Positions 48,250 through 57,565 of a stretch of 64,000 bases of DNA are shown here, piece after piece; within the stretch, counting starts at the first letter, position 1; the number at the start of each line of letters is the position of its first letter. This stretch comes from Phytophthora hibernalis. Lineage: Eukaryota > Oomycota > Peronosporomycetes > Peronosporales > Peronosporaceae. A model generated the notes under the pieces. It was not told the DNA's origin, searched no databases, and was given only the letters and a program-made list of their open reading frames with translations. The stretch covers positions 62,001 to 126,000 of the forward strand of contig JAAKBF010000324.1 in assembly GCA_012656075.1 (NCBI GenBank). The letters are read 5' to 3'. A program made the position numbers and the translations under genes.

Positions 48250-49440
48250 GCAGCTCATTGGTGATTAGATAAACTCGAGGGCTTCAAACTGCCGAGGAAT
48301 CGCCTTCCTAAATCTACTGCGTACCGTATCCATGACGCCCACGTCGAGAGGTTGGCGGGTGGACGTGCAGTTGGCAGGCAAGGGTACACCACAGAGAACG
48401 CTTTTTCTGCCACGGCCTGCTGTCCCTCCTCGGACACATGGCTGAGGATGACAGCAGGTCCGTCCAGCTCACGTGGCAGCACCTCGCTGGCATAAAAATC
48501 CCAGCACCTGCCATCCATCCATGCGTTCTCTTGAACGCTGTAGTAGTGGCCCACTGGGTACTTCTTTAGCTCATCTTTTCAATGTCCCCGCCGGGCATGC
48601 CCTTTATTATAAATAAAATCGGCAGTTCTTTTCCTAATAACAGCATAAAATATTAGAACAGATTAACAACAAGAGGACAAAAAAACTTTACCGTCCGCGC
48701 GCACTGTAATGACGGCTGTCATACGGCCCGGGTGTTTCGTCAAACCCGTCACTCGCGCTGAGTCAGATTTCCCTTTCCCAGCCCAGCCTTTTTGGGTGCC
48801 ATTTCGTAGTAAATAGCAGTTTCGTCAACATTGTAGATTTCATTTAGGGCGTTTTCCAGTGAAGCCCCCAAAAGTCCAGCGCAAATTCAAGCTGGGTCTC
48901 AACCAATTCTCCGTCGTTAAGTTTGCTCGTAACAGCAACCTGTGATGAGAAGCCATGACTAAAATATCATTAATACAAAATGAAATATTATCATATTCAG
49001 AGCATTTACATACAGTGCTTTCTGCCCGCTATCTTCGTTTTTCTTCGTACTCATATACTCCATCAACCAATCTTGGTGGTTTTGCTTCATGTACTCAATC
49101 ATCATTCTTGTAGTAACAATCTATAGTCAAATGAAGATAAGCTAGTAAATAGCTTGAAAAACAAATTATAAAATATTACGTTGTTGTCGCGGGGCTCATC
49201 CTCCATATACAATACAAGAGCATGTGAAAATGGAATTATCTCCTTCCTCCCTTGTCCTTTGAGCGTCTTGCTCTTCTGTGATCCGCCGAAGCTTGTTATC
49301 TTGTCCTCGTTCTTGACCCAGTCCCGCACTGTCCAGCGCGGGACACTGCTTTCGCCGATGGCGGCATCAATACCGACCTCTGCTACTCGTCTAAGTACTT
49401 GGCGCTTAAACTGCATCTTGTATGAGCGCTTGACACGCAT
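48250..49440 (-). pseudogene. Pogo/Tigger-type transposase pseudogene, second copy
   Basis: A transposase split into about four exon-like blocks inside the element at 48078-49644. The DNA-binding N-terminus (MRVKRSYKMQFKRQ) and first and third catalytic aspartates are readable. The second catalytic Asp motif is deleted (GPAVILSHVSEEG). There are also a frame step and an in-frame stop between GGDIEK and LKKYPVG. AT-rich gaps at about 49200-49120, 49010-48935 and 48670-48610 carry GT...AG ends and could be true introns, giving a spliced transposase gene. Inactive by the missing catalytic residue. Confidence 0.75.
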
Positions 49441-49621
49441 TGTTCGAGTTTGAAAATGCTCTCAATGCTCGCAGGTCGCGATGTCCTTGCGTCCAGTAAT
49501 TTGCAGATTTGTGTCGTTGGTTAAAAAAGTGAGTTTAGGTAAATCTTATTGGCTATAATAAAAATCCTTTTTGTATCAGACCAGAAGTCAGGAATTGTCA
49601 CATGGCGCATTTTTAAGTAGA

Positions 49622-49644
49622 GCGTATTTTCCCGTTGTTGTCTG
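49622..49644. repeat. Right TIR of second pogo-like element
   Basis: 23 bp, pairs with 48078-48100 with one mismatch; followed by TA. Confidence 0.85.
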
Positions 49645-49747
49645 TATCGACGGTGCAGCACGCGTGGACCGTCCCGGCGATGGAGCTGCAAAATGGCGAC
49701 ATTCGCGCAACGCAACGAGCAGCAGGTCAAACGGACGCTGCAGGATC

Positions 49748-49822
49748 AAGCGAACGCGCTCGCAGTGCAGAACAATCTGCTTCCTGCTATGTGATTTTCT
49801 TTTCTTCTAGACACGCAACACG
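49748..49822 (+). repeat. Short diverged inverted repeat, copy 1
   Basis: About 75 bp matching the reverse complement of 51486-51560 at roughly 80 percent by eye. Shared reading ALAVQNNLLP followed by a divergent tail. Its partner abuts the right uricase arm. Confidence 0.7.
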
Positions 49823-50999
49823 GTAGTATCTCTACTTTGCGCGGGGAAGAGACTGGCTTTTTGCGGGGTTAGCTCTGCTCTTGGTCTCGCCAGAATGCAG
49901 AATGATCTTGTCTCGCACAACGACGCACTGTCGTTTTGGGCTTCTCGAACTCCTTGTGTTCATTTAGAAGGAGGCGATATGAAGTCAGTCAGTTTACTGC
50001 AATGGTCAACTAATTTTCACAAAGAGTTGGAAGCAGGAAATGCTTGCAGAAAGCACTTGTGAATCAGAGTTGATCGCAGCGAATACTGTATGGCTGGAGC
50101 AGCTGGTTGACGAGTTGACGTTGGCAAGAACGCACACTTTGCTCTACTGTGACTCTAGCAGCGCGCGAACTAATGCAACACGCTGGCAAACATCGTCGCA
50201 CCAATCAATTTAGGATCAAGTACCTCAAGATCAGTGAGTACGTAACCAAGAACGGCATGGTCGTGAAGCCGGTGGCTTCAAAGGCGATTTGCCGACTGGC
50301 TGACAAAGCCGCTGCATGTAGAGGAGTTCAGGCGCCACCGTGCACGACTTGGAGTGCGTGCCATCGGGGTGGCAGCCAAGGGCGAGGCTGATGAGAATGG
50401 TGAACAGGCTAAATAGCTGAGCCGTGGTACAAGCGCCACAACATGAATAGGCCAGCTCAGAACCCCAGTTCGGAAACAGATAAGAGCCTGTAAACGGATG
50501 CGTGTGTCGTCATTTGGTGACTCAAGGATTAAGATACATAGATCATGGACTGGGGTAACGATCAATTTCGCAATCGGGCGTAGCCAACGATGTGCGTTCG
50601 AAGTGAATACCAGTCCGTTCCAGATCTATTGTCCACTTTACGAGATTACGCTCTCGATTCGTCAAAACTAACTCTATAGCCATGTTATTGGCAGTAATTG
50701 AACCGCCTAGATACCACGGTTTGAAGGGTGTGCCGAGCTTACAACAACTCGAGCCATGACAGCCAACGGAAGCGGTTGAGTGGCATTTTGCGACTCATGA
50801 TAGAGGTCATCAGTATTGATATCGCCCCGCCCCAGCAAGGTGCCCATCAAGTACCCAAGACCATCACGATGAGCCGTGTCAGCGCCCCCAGCCACGCCCC
50901 GCCCACAAGCCAGCAACCTCTCTAACGACCAGGGCGTGCGTGTAGAGGCTGCCCTTCTCTACGAATCTACTGGCGGCGTCTGCTGTCCATCCGGCCAAG

Positions 51000-51389
51000 G
51001 TCCCTGGAGCCGCGAACGGGAGGCGTATCACAGTACAGCAAGATAACGCCTCCCCATGTACAGCCGGATGACGCTGAGGGGTGTCAGGCAGTAGAGGCGT
51101 CCGGATGCAATGTGCAGTATCGGTTTCAACCGCCCAATAGTCCCGACATGAACGTATTGGACCTAGCTGTCTTCAACGCTCTCCGTGCATGACTGCGCAT
51201 ACGATGGACGAGCTGGTAGAGATCGTGAAGGTGGTCTTCGACGGGTTGCCACCGGGAAGACTGAATTCAGGATTACTAACTCTACAGTGCGTTATGGATG
51301 ATTGCGTTGCTGTTGGCAGAGACAACACTTTCAAGAAAGATTCGTCACATGTCGAAGTCCAAGCTTGCCCGGGGAAGTCTAAATCATAA
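51000..51389 (+). pseudogene. Tc1/mariner-type transposase remnant
   Basis: Carries the second catalytic Asp context VQQDNA (near 51035) and the third-catalytic-region string QPPNSPDMNVLDLAVFNALR (near 51128-51185), followed in another frame by HTMDELVEIVKVVFDGLPPG and a C-terminal tail to the stop at 51387. The first third of the gene and the TIRs are not found. Frame steps show it is dead. Confidence 0.75.
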
Positions 51390-51485
51390 GTTATGATAAA
51401 GTGCTCTGATACCACCGCATCATTTCTGCCCGCTCCAGAGCGATCAGCCATAGTGAAACTAGTGCAACAAGTTGACTATAAATAG

Positions 51486-51560
51486 AGCTGCTACCGTGTT
51501 GTGTGCATATAAGAACAGAAAATCTCATAGTGGGAAGCAGATTGTTCTGCACTGCGAGCG
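51486..51560 (-). repeat. Short diverged inverted repeat, copy 2
   Basis: Partner of 49748-49822. It ends exactly where the 1.9-kb right arm begins, so it marks the inner breakpoint of the uricase duplication on this side. Confidence 0.7.
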
Positions 51561-53455
51561 CCGCTGCACTTGGTAGACAGCGTTGACCCGATAAATGGCG
51601 CATGATGAATTCCGTCACCGCAGCAGTCAATCACAACACAAATGAGCATTCATCTTAATCATCTTAACAAGATACTCCCTCGACGATGGCCATTCTAACA
51701 AACGCTTTACTAGGGAATCGTTTATCGTCCCGTACCGGTACGCTAAAAGGCAAGAACTAATTGTCCACACATGCTTTCGTGCTGTCGTGAGTCAAAGACG
51801 TAACAAAGTAAGAAAGTTGCTATGAACTTATCAATATGCACCCCGTTCAGATTGACCAAACGCAACCATCTCCGCACGCAGGTCGTCGGTAAGGCGGGGC
51901 GGACCGAAGCCAGCGCTCCCTCCCGCATACTTCGCCGACCACGCGTGCGATAAAAGTTGCGCTAAAATGGGTGGCATGCATCGCCAACGCTAGTCGCGCC
52001 TGCATGCCGGCGCAAAGACGCGCTGCACCACCGGCATTCGTCTTACATTTTGCATTTTGCTGTGGAGGGAATTGCCGTGACGTCGCGCGCGTCGGCGGTC
52101 CGATGTAATGATTTAACGCAGAACTGGGCTGTGTGAATGCGTGTCAGATCATCTGGGTCGCTGTTCAACATCGCCGCCGACCGGTCGCTGCATTCCTCGA
52201 TTCGCACCCGGCAGCACAAACTCCAAGTCTCTTTCCTCCTTCCACGATGGTCGTCAAACTCCTGCAACACGAACACGGCAAGGGCCGCGTGCGGCTGCTC
52301 AAGGTGACGCGCACGCCCGAGAAGCACTCGGTGGTCCAGCTGGAGGCGCAGGTGCTGCTGGAGGGCGCGCCCGCCGCCAGCGCCTATTACGACGGCGATA
52401 ACGGCCAGGTGCTGCCCACGGACTCGGTCAAGAACACGGTGTGGGTCATGGCCAAGAAGCACGAGTTCGCCTCGCTCGAGGACTTTGGCGTCGTCCTGGC
52501 CAAACACTTCGTCACCAAACACCCGGACATCGTACGTCCTGCTCGCCCACTTGCGCTACATGGAGGCGCAAGCGATACTAACAGAGCCTATTATTGTTGT
52601 TGGTGTGTGTGTCGCATCGGAGCAGATCAGCGTGGCCAAAGTCAAACTGTTCGAGACGCCGTGGAGCGCGTGGTGGTGCCCGACTCCAAGGGCCAGACAC
52701 GGCCGCACCACCACACCTTCGTGAGTGCCGGCGCCGGCTTCTCCACCGCCTAGTACGTGTCTGCACCTCACTATTTCTCTCTTTCTCGTTGCTGTCACTA
52801 ACGCTCACCTGCTGCTGCTTCTCTCCACTACAGTGTGGTGGCTCGCAAGTCGTCGCACGGAGCTCCAGAGGTGACGGTGCAGGGCGGCGTGGACGGCCTC
52901 AAGGTGCTCAAGACGACGCAGTCCGCCTTCGTCGACTTCTTCCGCGACGAGTACACGACGCTGCTGGACGTGCCCGACCGCCTCGTGAGCACGTGCGTCA
53001 CGGCCACGTGGAACTACACGTCCGACGCGCTCGGCAGAGACTTTGTGGCCAGAGCTGCGGAGGTCAAGAGCGTGCTGCTCGAGACGTTCTCCGGCCCGGC
53101 GGACGTGGGCGTGCCGAGTCCCGCCGTGCAGTTCACGCTGTACAAGATGGGCGAGGCCGTGCTGGAGCGGTGCCCGTACGTGAAGGACATCAAGATCACC
53201 ATGCCCAACATCCACAACAACCCCATCGACCTCGCTCGCTTCGGCTGCAAGAACATCCACCCGCACGGCGAGGTGTTTCTGCCCACGGACGAGCCGCACG
53301 GCATTATCTCGGCCACATTGGTGCGCTCTGCCTCGAGGCTGTGAGCGACGTGCATGGATCTATACTATTCGAACTGCGTCTTTTGTGTCTGCTTTTCAGA
53401 TAGGACACCTCCTGGTGACGTCGAAGCACTAAGTAATAACGAAACTCATGCTGGG
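51561..53455. repeat. Right arm of 1.9-kb inverted duplication
   Basis: 1,895 bp, near-perfect reverse complement of 44960-46853. It carries uricase copy B and the same 5' region. The inner edge is at ccgctgcacttgg (51561), the outer edge after catgctggg (53455). Confidence 0.97.
52247..53344 (+). CDS. UOX: Uricase copy B, one-base frameshift relative to copy A
   Basis: Second copy of the peroxisomal urate oxidase, inverted relative to copy A and ending in the same SRL peroxisome signal. Exons are 52247-52531, 52626-52752 and 52834-53344. Exon 2 is 127 nt here against 128 nt in copy A: GTGGAGCGCG near 52661 lacks one G of GTGGGAGCGCG. As written, the frame is lost after FETPW. Everything else, including splice sites, is conserved. 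Either copy B is a very young pseudogene or, more likely given the same error type in nearby genes, the base was dropped in the consensus. Confidence 0.93.
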
Positions 53456-53762
53456 AACGATGAGCGTCCGCTGCCCATCAAAATCTAAGTTGACTTTAGA
53501 GTGATGGTCACTTGAACTTGGCGAGAAGCTCATTTCTGAAAACGCCGCCAGTACGCATCCAACCACCACCAGTCTGAAATACTACTACTGTACACAGGAA
53601 ATGTTTGGGAATGTGGAGACGCTACTGGATTTCGTAGCCTTGAGTAGTCAACCAGATAGCACAACAAGCAAGTACAGGTATCCACCCAAAACAGCTTCAA
53701 GCAAACGGTGGAATCGGGGGCAAATACCTCTTCGTGTATCAGTGTCAGGAAATATTTCTGGA
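53456..53762. other. Short intergenic region right of the duplication
   Basis: About 300 bp; only the remote match of 53496-53522 to the reverse complement of the left outer flank stands out. Confidence 0.5.
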
Positions 53763-56260
53763 TCACCTATAGAGCCCATCAAGTGCTCGTGCAAACGTTT
53801 GAACTTTTCTCTGTAGCAAAGACGGGTAGTTGCCTGTCTCGGCTAGGTGCTGTACGCGCCGTTGCATCTCCTGGAAATATGCGTCACAAGCATTGCAGCG
53901 CTGGGCTCTGTCAAAGTACGAGGATAATGAGAACGACGATATGTGCACGCAAAATAACTAGCTCTGTACCGTTCTTCGCCGGCCAGATTAATCGCTCGTG
54001 AGCGAAATTGCCTGGCATCTCGAGCATCTTTGACGATGGGAGAGAATGCATCAAATAGCTTCTGTCCAGAATCGATCCCAATGCTTAAATACCTGATAGC
54101 GAAGTAAAGCACAGAGAGCACCAAAACTTTAGTAAAGTAATTTGCAGCAGCATCAAGATAAACATCAACCCACAATTCAAACTTGCTCTCGAGGACCTCC
54201 ACGATAAGCGGAAGTAGCAGCACGCACGCCTCCAAGTCCACACCCAGTGATTGGAAGTCCGTAATTCGCAGAACATCCACCAAAACTGCCTCCCGTTTAC
54301 CTCGCGGCAATTCACTTATATACCTGAGACCATCGTGCAAACAGCCCTTTTCCCAATGAACTAGTAGCTGCTGGACGCACTTCTGCCGAGACTTGAACGC
54401 CTTCACACAAGTATCCATACCACAGCGCAGCTCCATCACGTAGTCCGACGTCATCAACTCTTCCTCGTGTCGTTGTGGTGGAACCGCAGTCGGGGGTATT
54501 GCTGGCTCAAGTGCTTCTGAAGAACTTTTCGGTCGATGTGTGACTGCATCATTTGGAGTGCCTAGTCTTGCGCTGACGGGCCGGGGTGCCTCGACTGCAG
54601 ATAAAAGGTTAATTGATACCCATGCTGCCAGTAATGCACCAAACAAATGACTTGAACCTGATTGCCGAGGGTCATCTGCACGGCGTACTGGACGAGGTAT
54701 CGATTCTGCTGAAGGCGGGGCAACTAAAACTCCCGGAGTAGTTGGACGGCTAGGTGTAACGTCGCGATGGTTGAGATCACGAGATACCTGCTCTCCTACG
54801 ATAGGTGTTCTTGCTCGCGACAGACCACCAGGAAGTCAGCGCTACCATTTGCGGATCCCTGATATACCCCACGGAAATCAGGCGCAACTGGGGCTGGAAT
54901 ACTAACAGGAGTAGCTACAGCAGATAGACGATCCATGGGCTGCTGTTGTACAGGTCTCGAAGCGGACGGAATTACCGCTCGTGCAGACGGTGGTCTACTG
55001 CTGTTTCTGGATTCTACAGCTCTATGGTCGCTATTATTGCTGCTTTTGCGATGAAATGGCTGTATCTGCATAACATCTAGCACCCACACGGACACGAAAG
55101 CATCCTGAATACAACCACCCATCAGCTTCATATCCTGCGTCATCGTCGTATCGGCGTGAATCTCCACACATCCCATTTCTTTTTGGCGCGGCATCACTAC
55201 ACTGTCGTGACACTAGCACAAGGAATAATACGGTAAGATTTCGATCTCAACTGAACGAAACAAACACAACAACAAGCCACTAACCTCAATGGCAGTTTCG
55301 TATGACCATACTCGAATGGCTTCTTGTGAGCAACAAAAGAGATACTTGCCGCTGTATGGTTCTGCCACTGTGTGGCACATCGATGTTGTCTGGACAATTT
55401 ATTGAGCAAACACATGATATCAGTGGATTTAACATCGATAACGCAACTTTGACGTACCGTGGCGTTATCTACAGGAGTAACACCGATCAACGCAAACTCC
55501 TGAACGTCCCAAAAGCGCACTGTGCGGTCGGCTGAAGAGGATACAAGGATGAACTCTTCTGGGTTGAATTCGAGGCTGGTGATGGCGCCACCGTGGTCCG
55601 GAAATTCGCGAAGAAGACGGCCCGCAGTAAGGTCCCAGATCTTAATGACCCCGTCCTGGTCACCAGACGTAAGCCAACGTCCGTCCGGTGTAAAGCTCAC
55701 CGCTGTCACTTCCGACGAATGACCCTTAAACGTCTGCATACAGCTCTTGGTGCGCAGGTCCCACACCTTCACAATGGTGTCGCGCGACCCAGAGGCCACG
55801 TAGTCGCCGTAGAGATGGTAGTCCACCGTCGTCGTCGAGGCCATGTGGCCCTTGAGCGTCCGACTCACTTTGCCGGCCTCCAGGTCGAACACTTTGATGG
55901 ATCCTGCCTGGGAGCCAGCCACCACCTTCCTCTCCGCCGGGTCGAACACGATGCTCTGAACAGCACTCTGGTGCCCTGAAAGACTCTGACGACACGTGCA
56001 CATACAGTCAGAGCCCAATTGTCTAACTAATACAACAACAGAGGAGCTGTAACCATTATGTTTTTGGTCTCTTTCTCGCGCATCCGCCAGAGGTTCACCA
56101 TGTTGTCGTCTCCGCCGGTCGCCGCCACTTGGCCCTACGCATCCAGTAGTTACAGTTAGATCACTTGGTTGAGTGCAACTGGACCAGACAGCCGCCCTAC
56201 CGACTTGCGGCCGAAGCGCAGGCAGTTGACGTTGCTGGAGTGCGCCAAGAAATGTGCTGC
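53763..56260 (-). CDS. KATNB1: Katanin p80 regulatory subunit
   Basis: Targets the p60 AAA ATPase to microtubules for severing, at spindle poles and basal bodies. N-terminal WD40 propeller: AATGGDDNMVNLW, VAGSQAGSIKVFDLEAG, SGSRDTIVKVWDLRTKSC, SGDQDGVIKIWDLTAGRLL, SSSADRTVRFWDV and CCSQEAIRVWSYETA. CHDSVVMPRQKEMGCVEIH matches the family's seventh blade. A disordered linker leads to the C-terminal con80 domain (TCVKAFKSRQKCVQQLLVHW, LGVDLEACVLLLPLIVEVLE) and a last exon with AQRCNACDAYFQEMQRRVQH. Exons: up to 56201, 56134-56054, 55985-55458, 55389-55285, 55212-53970 and 53907-53763. One frame step near 54810. The first exon has no in-frame ATG after a stop near 56275, so the true start (perhaps near 56340) is unresolved. 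Confidence 0.92.
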
Positions 56261-56480
56261 CTCGTCATAACAAGGTCAGTCGTCCACTTATTCGGTCACG
56301 GGCAGGAGCAAGACGCACAGTGTCGGGCGAGCGCCATGATGGCGGCAGTTTGGCTCGCGACGCTTGCGATTTTGTGTGAGCAGTTACGCTCCCCGACAGA
56401 GTGACGTCATTCTTCCGAGTGGTGGTACATTTCGATTTCGATCAGATCAACTTGACTGGAGAATTAAATACCCCTCGACA

Positions 56481-57232
56481 ATGCAGGTCCTCGTCGCGGT
56501 GCTGAGCTTCATCGACATCGTGGCGCTCACGTTCCTCAACGGCTACTGGGTGCGTCCTGCTCTTGCTCTCTGTATGCTTCTGTTTAAAGGCCCACCCCCA
56601 CTCGCTCTGCTGCTGCTGACCCAAGTATCTTTGGTGTAGCTGATCACCCTCGATGAGCTGGAACTGGACCATCTGAACCCGGCCGACGTGGCCAAGCGCC
56701 TCAACAAGCTCGTGTGTGCGTATACCACTACTGACCTGCTGTGTGGGGGTTAATAAGGATGCTGACGTCACTGTTTGGTGTGTTGTGCAGACCCAGAGAT
56801 GATCCTGCACGGGGTGCTCATGTTCCTGTGTCTGCTGGCCTGGTCCCCGTGGGTCTTCCTGCTCAACCTGCCCATTGCCGTCTGGCACGCTCGACGGTGC
56901 GTATTCTGCTGCCTTCTGGAGTGGAATCTCGTGTGCTAATGCTCAGGATACCTGTTTGTCGGCAGTGTCATGCGCAACGAGCACATGATGGATCCGACCG
57001 AGATCCTGCGATTCAAGAACCTGCAACAGGCGCGCGTGGAGTCCATCTCCAGGACGGTATTCTACGGTCTGCAGATTGTCTACGGCATGTTCTGGTGCGT
57101 TACACGCTGCGAAGGCGACGCTGGTCGTTGTAAGCGACACTTGCTAACAGATTTTGATTGATCGCTTGCTGCAGGATGGTGTCAGCGATCGTGAATTCGG
57201 CCAAGAGCCGCAAGGGTGGCAAGCGGGCATAG
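56481..57232 (+). CDS. CNIH: Cornichon/Erv14 family ER cargo receptor
   Basis: Small integral membrane protein that loads transmembrane cargo into COPII vesicles. Five short exons: 56481-56549, 56640-56715, 56791-56896, 56966-57094 and 57175-57232, all GT-AG. The protein begins with a hydrophobic helix (MQVLVAVLSFIDIVALTFLN), then the family's LNPADVAKRLNKLVYPE block, a second hydrophobic stretch (MFLCLLAWSPWVFLLNLP), DPTEILRF, and a final helix with YGLQIVYGMFWMVSAIVNS. The C-terminus is Lys/Arg-rich. About 145 residues, normal for the family. An alternative acceptor 19 nt upstream of exon 4 would break the frame, so 56966 is preferred. The frame is intact. Divergent from katanin. Confidence 0.93.
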
Positions 57233-57565
57233 ATAGCGACAACGTTCACTGGCATCAAGCCAGAGACCGAGCGAAGCAGAGGGCGGTGCCTCCAACAAAG
57301 AAGCTGTTATTCCGCTTGGCTGTGTTGAAATCGCCGTCGCGTTTCGCCTACGGTGCTAGGATATAGTTAACGAGTGGAGTCGTTGAGCCACAGCTCGTTA
57401 GCTACTACTGTAGTCCTACGTAGTAGTAGTTTGTTGCAACTTCTTGTAGCTGTAGCTAAATCAGCAGTTTACTCCGCTTTACACTCCGTTTTAACTTTCA
57501 CCCGTATTTACATGTTTAACTCATCCACATCAAAATTACTTCCGGTACTGTAGTATAACCAGAAA
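57233..57565. other. Intergenic
   Basis: 333 bp with short tandem-like CTACTACTGTAGTCCTACGTAGTAGTAG sequence split over 57402-57430; this CTACTAC/GTAGTAG block can fold back. It presumably holds the IML1 promoter. Confidence 0.5.

Larger units (their letters stand above)
48078..49644 (-). mobile_element. Second pogo-like DNA transposon with TIRs and TA duplication
   Basis: The terminal inverted repeats are 23 bp with one mismatch: CAGACAACAACGGAAAAATA at the left end (48078) against CAGACAACAACGGGAAAATA read inward from 49644. TA flanks both ends (48076-48077 and 49645-49646). The minus strand encodes transposase pieces: a helix-turn-helix N-terminus (RSYKMQFKRQVLRRVAEVG, from 49440), MEYMSTKKNEDSGQ, first catalytic Asp in YNVDETAIYYEMAPKK (near 48810), then KKYPVGHYYSVQENAWMDGR, and the third catalytic region QPLDVGVMDTVRSRF (near 48340). 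The second catalytic Asp is missing: where relatives read LLDNFDSH this copy reads ILSH. Intron-like gaps separate the pieces. Confidence 0.85.
49645..51560. other. Right part of duplication spacer with old transposon pieces
   Basis: No intact gene. A segment at 49748-49822 (CGCTCGCAGTGCAGAACAAT onward) recurs in inverted, diverged form at about 51486-51560, directly at the inner edge of the right arm. On the plus strand 49694 begins a short frame MATFAQRNEQQVKRTLQDQA, whose end (ALAVQNNLLP) is the part shared with the inverted copy. A Tc1-like transposase remnant occupies about 51000-51389. The stretch 49830-51000 shows nothing I recognise. Confidence 0.6.

Noticed and set aside
55726..56001. 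91-aa minus frame beside katanin
   Set aside because: Alternative frame of the katanin WD40 exon.
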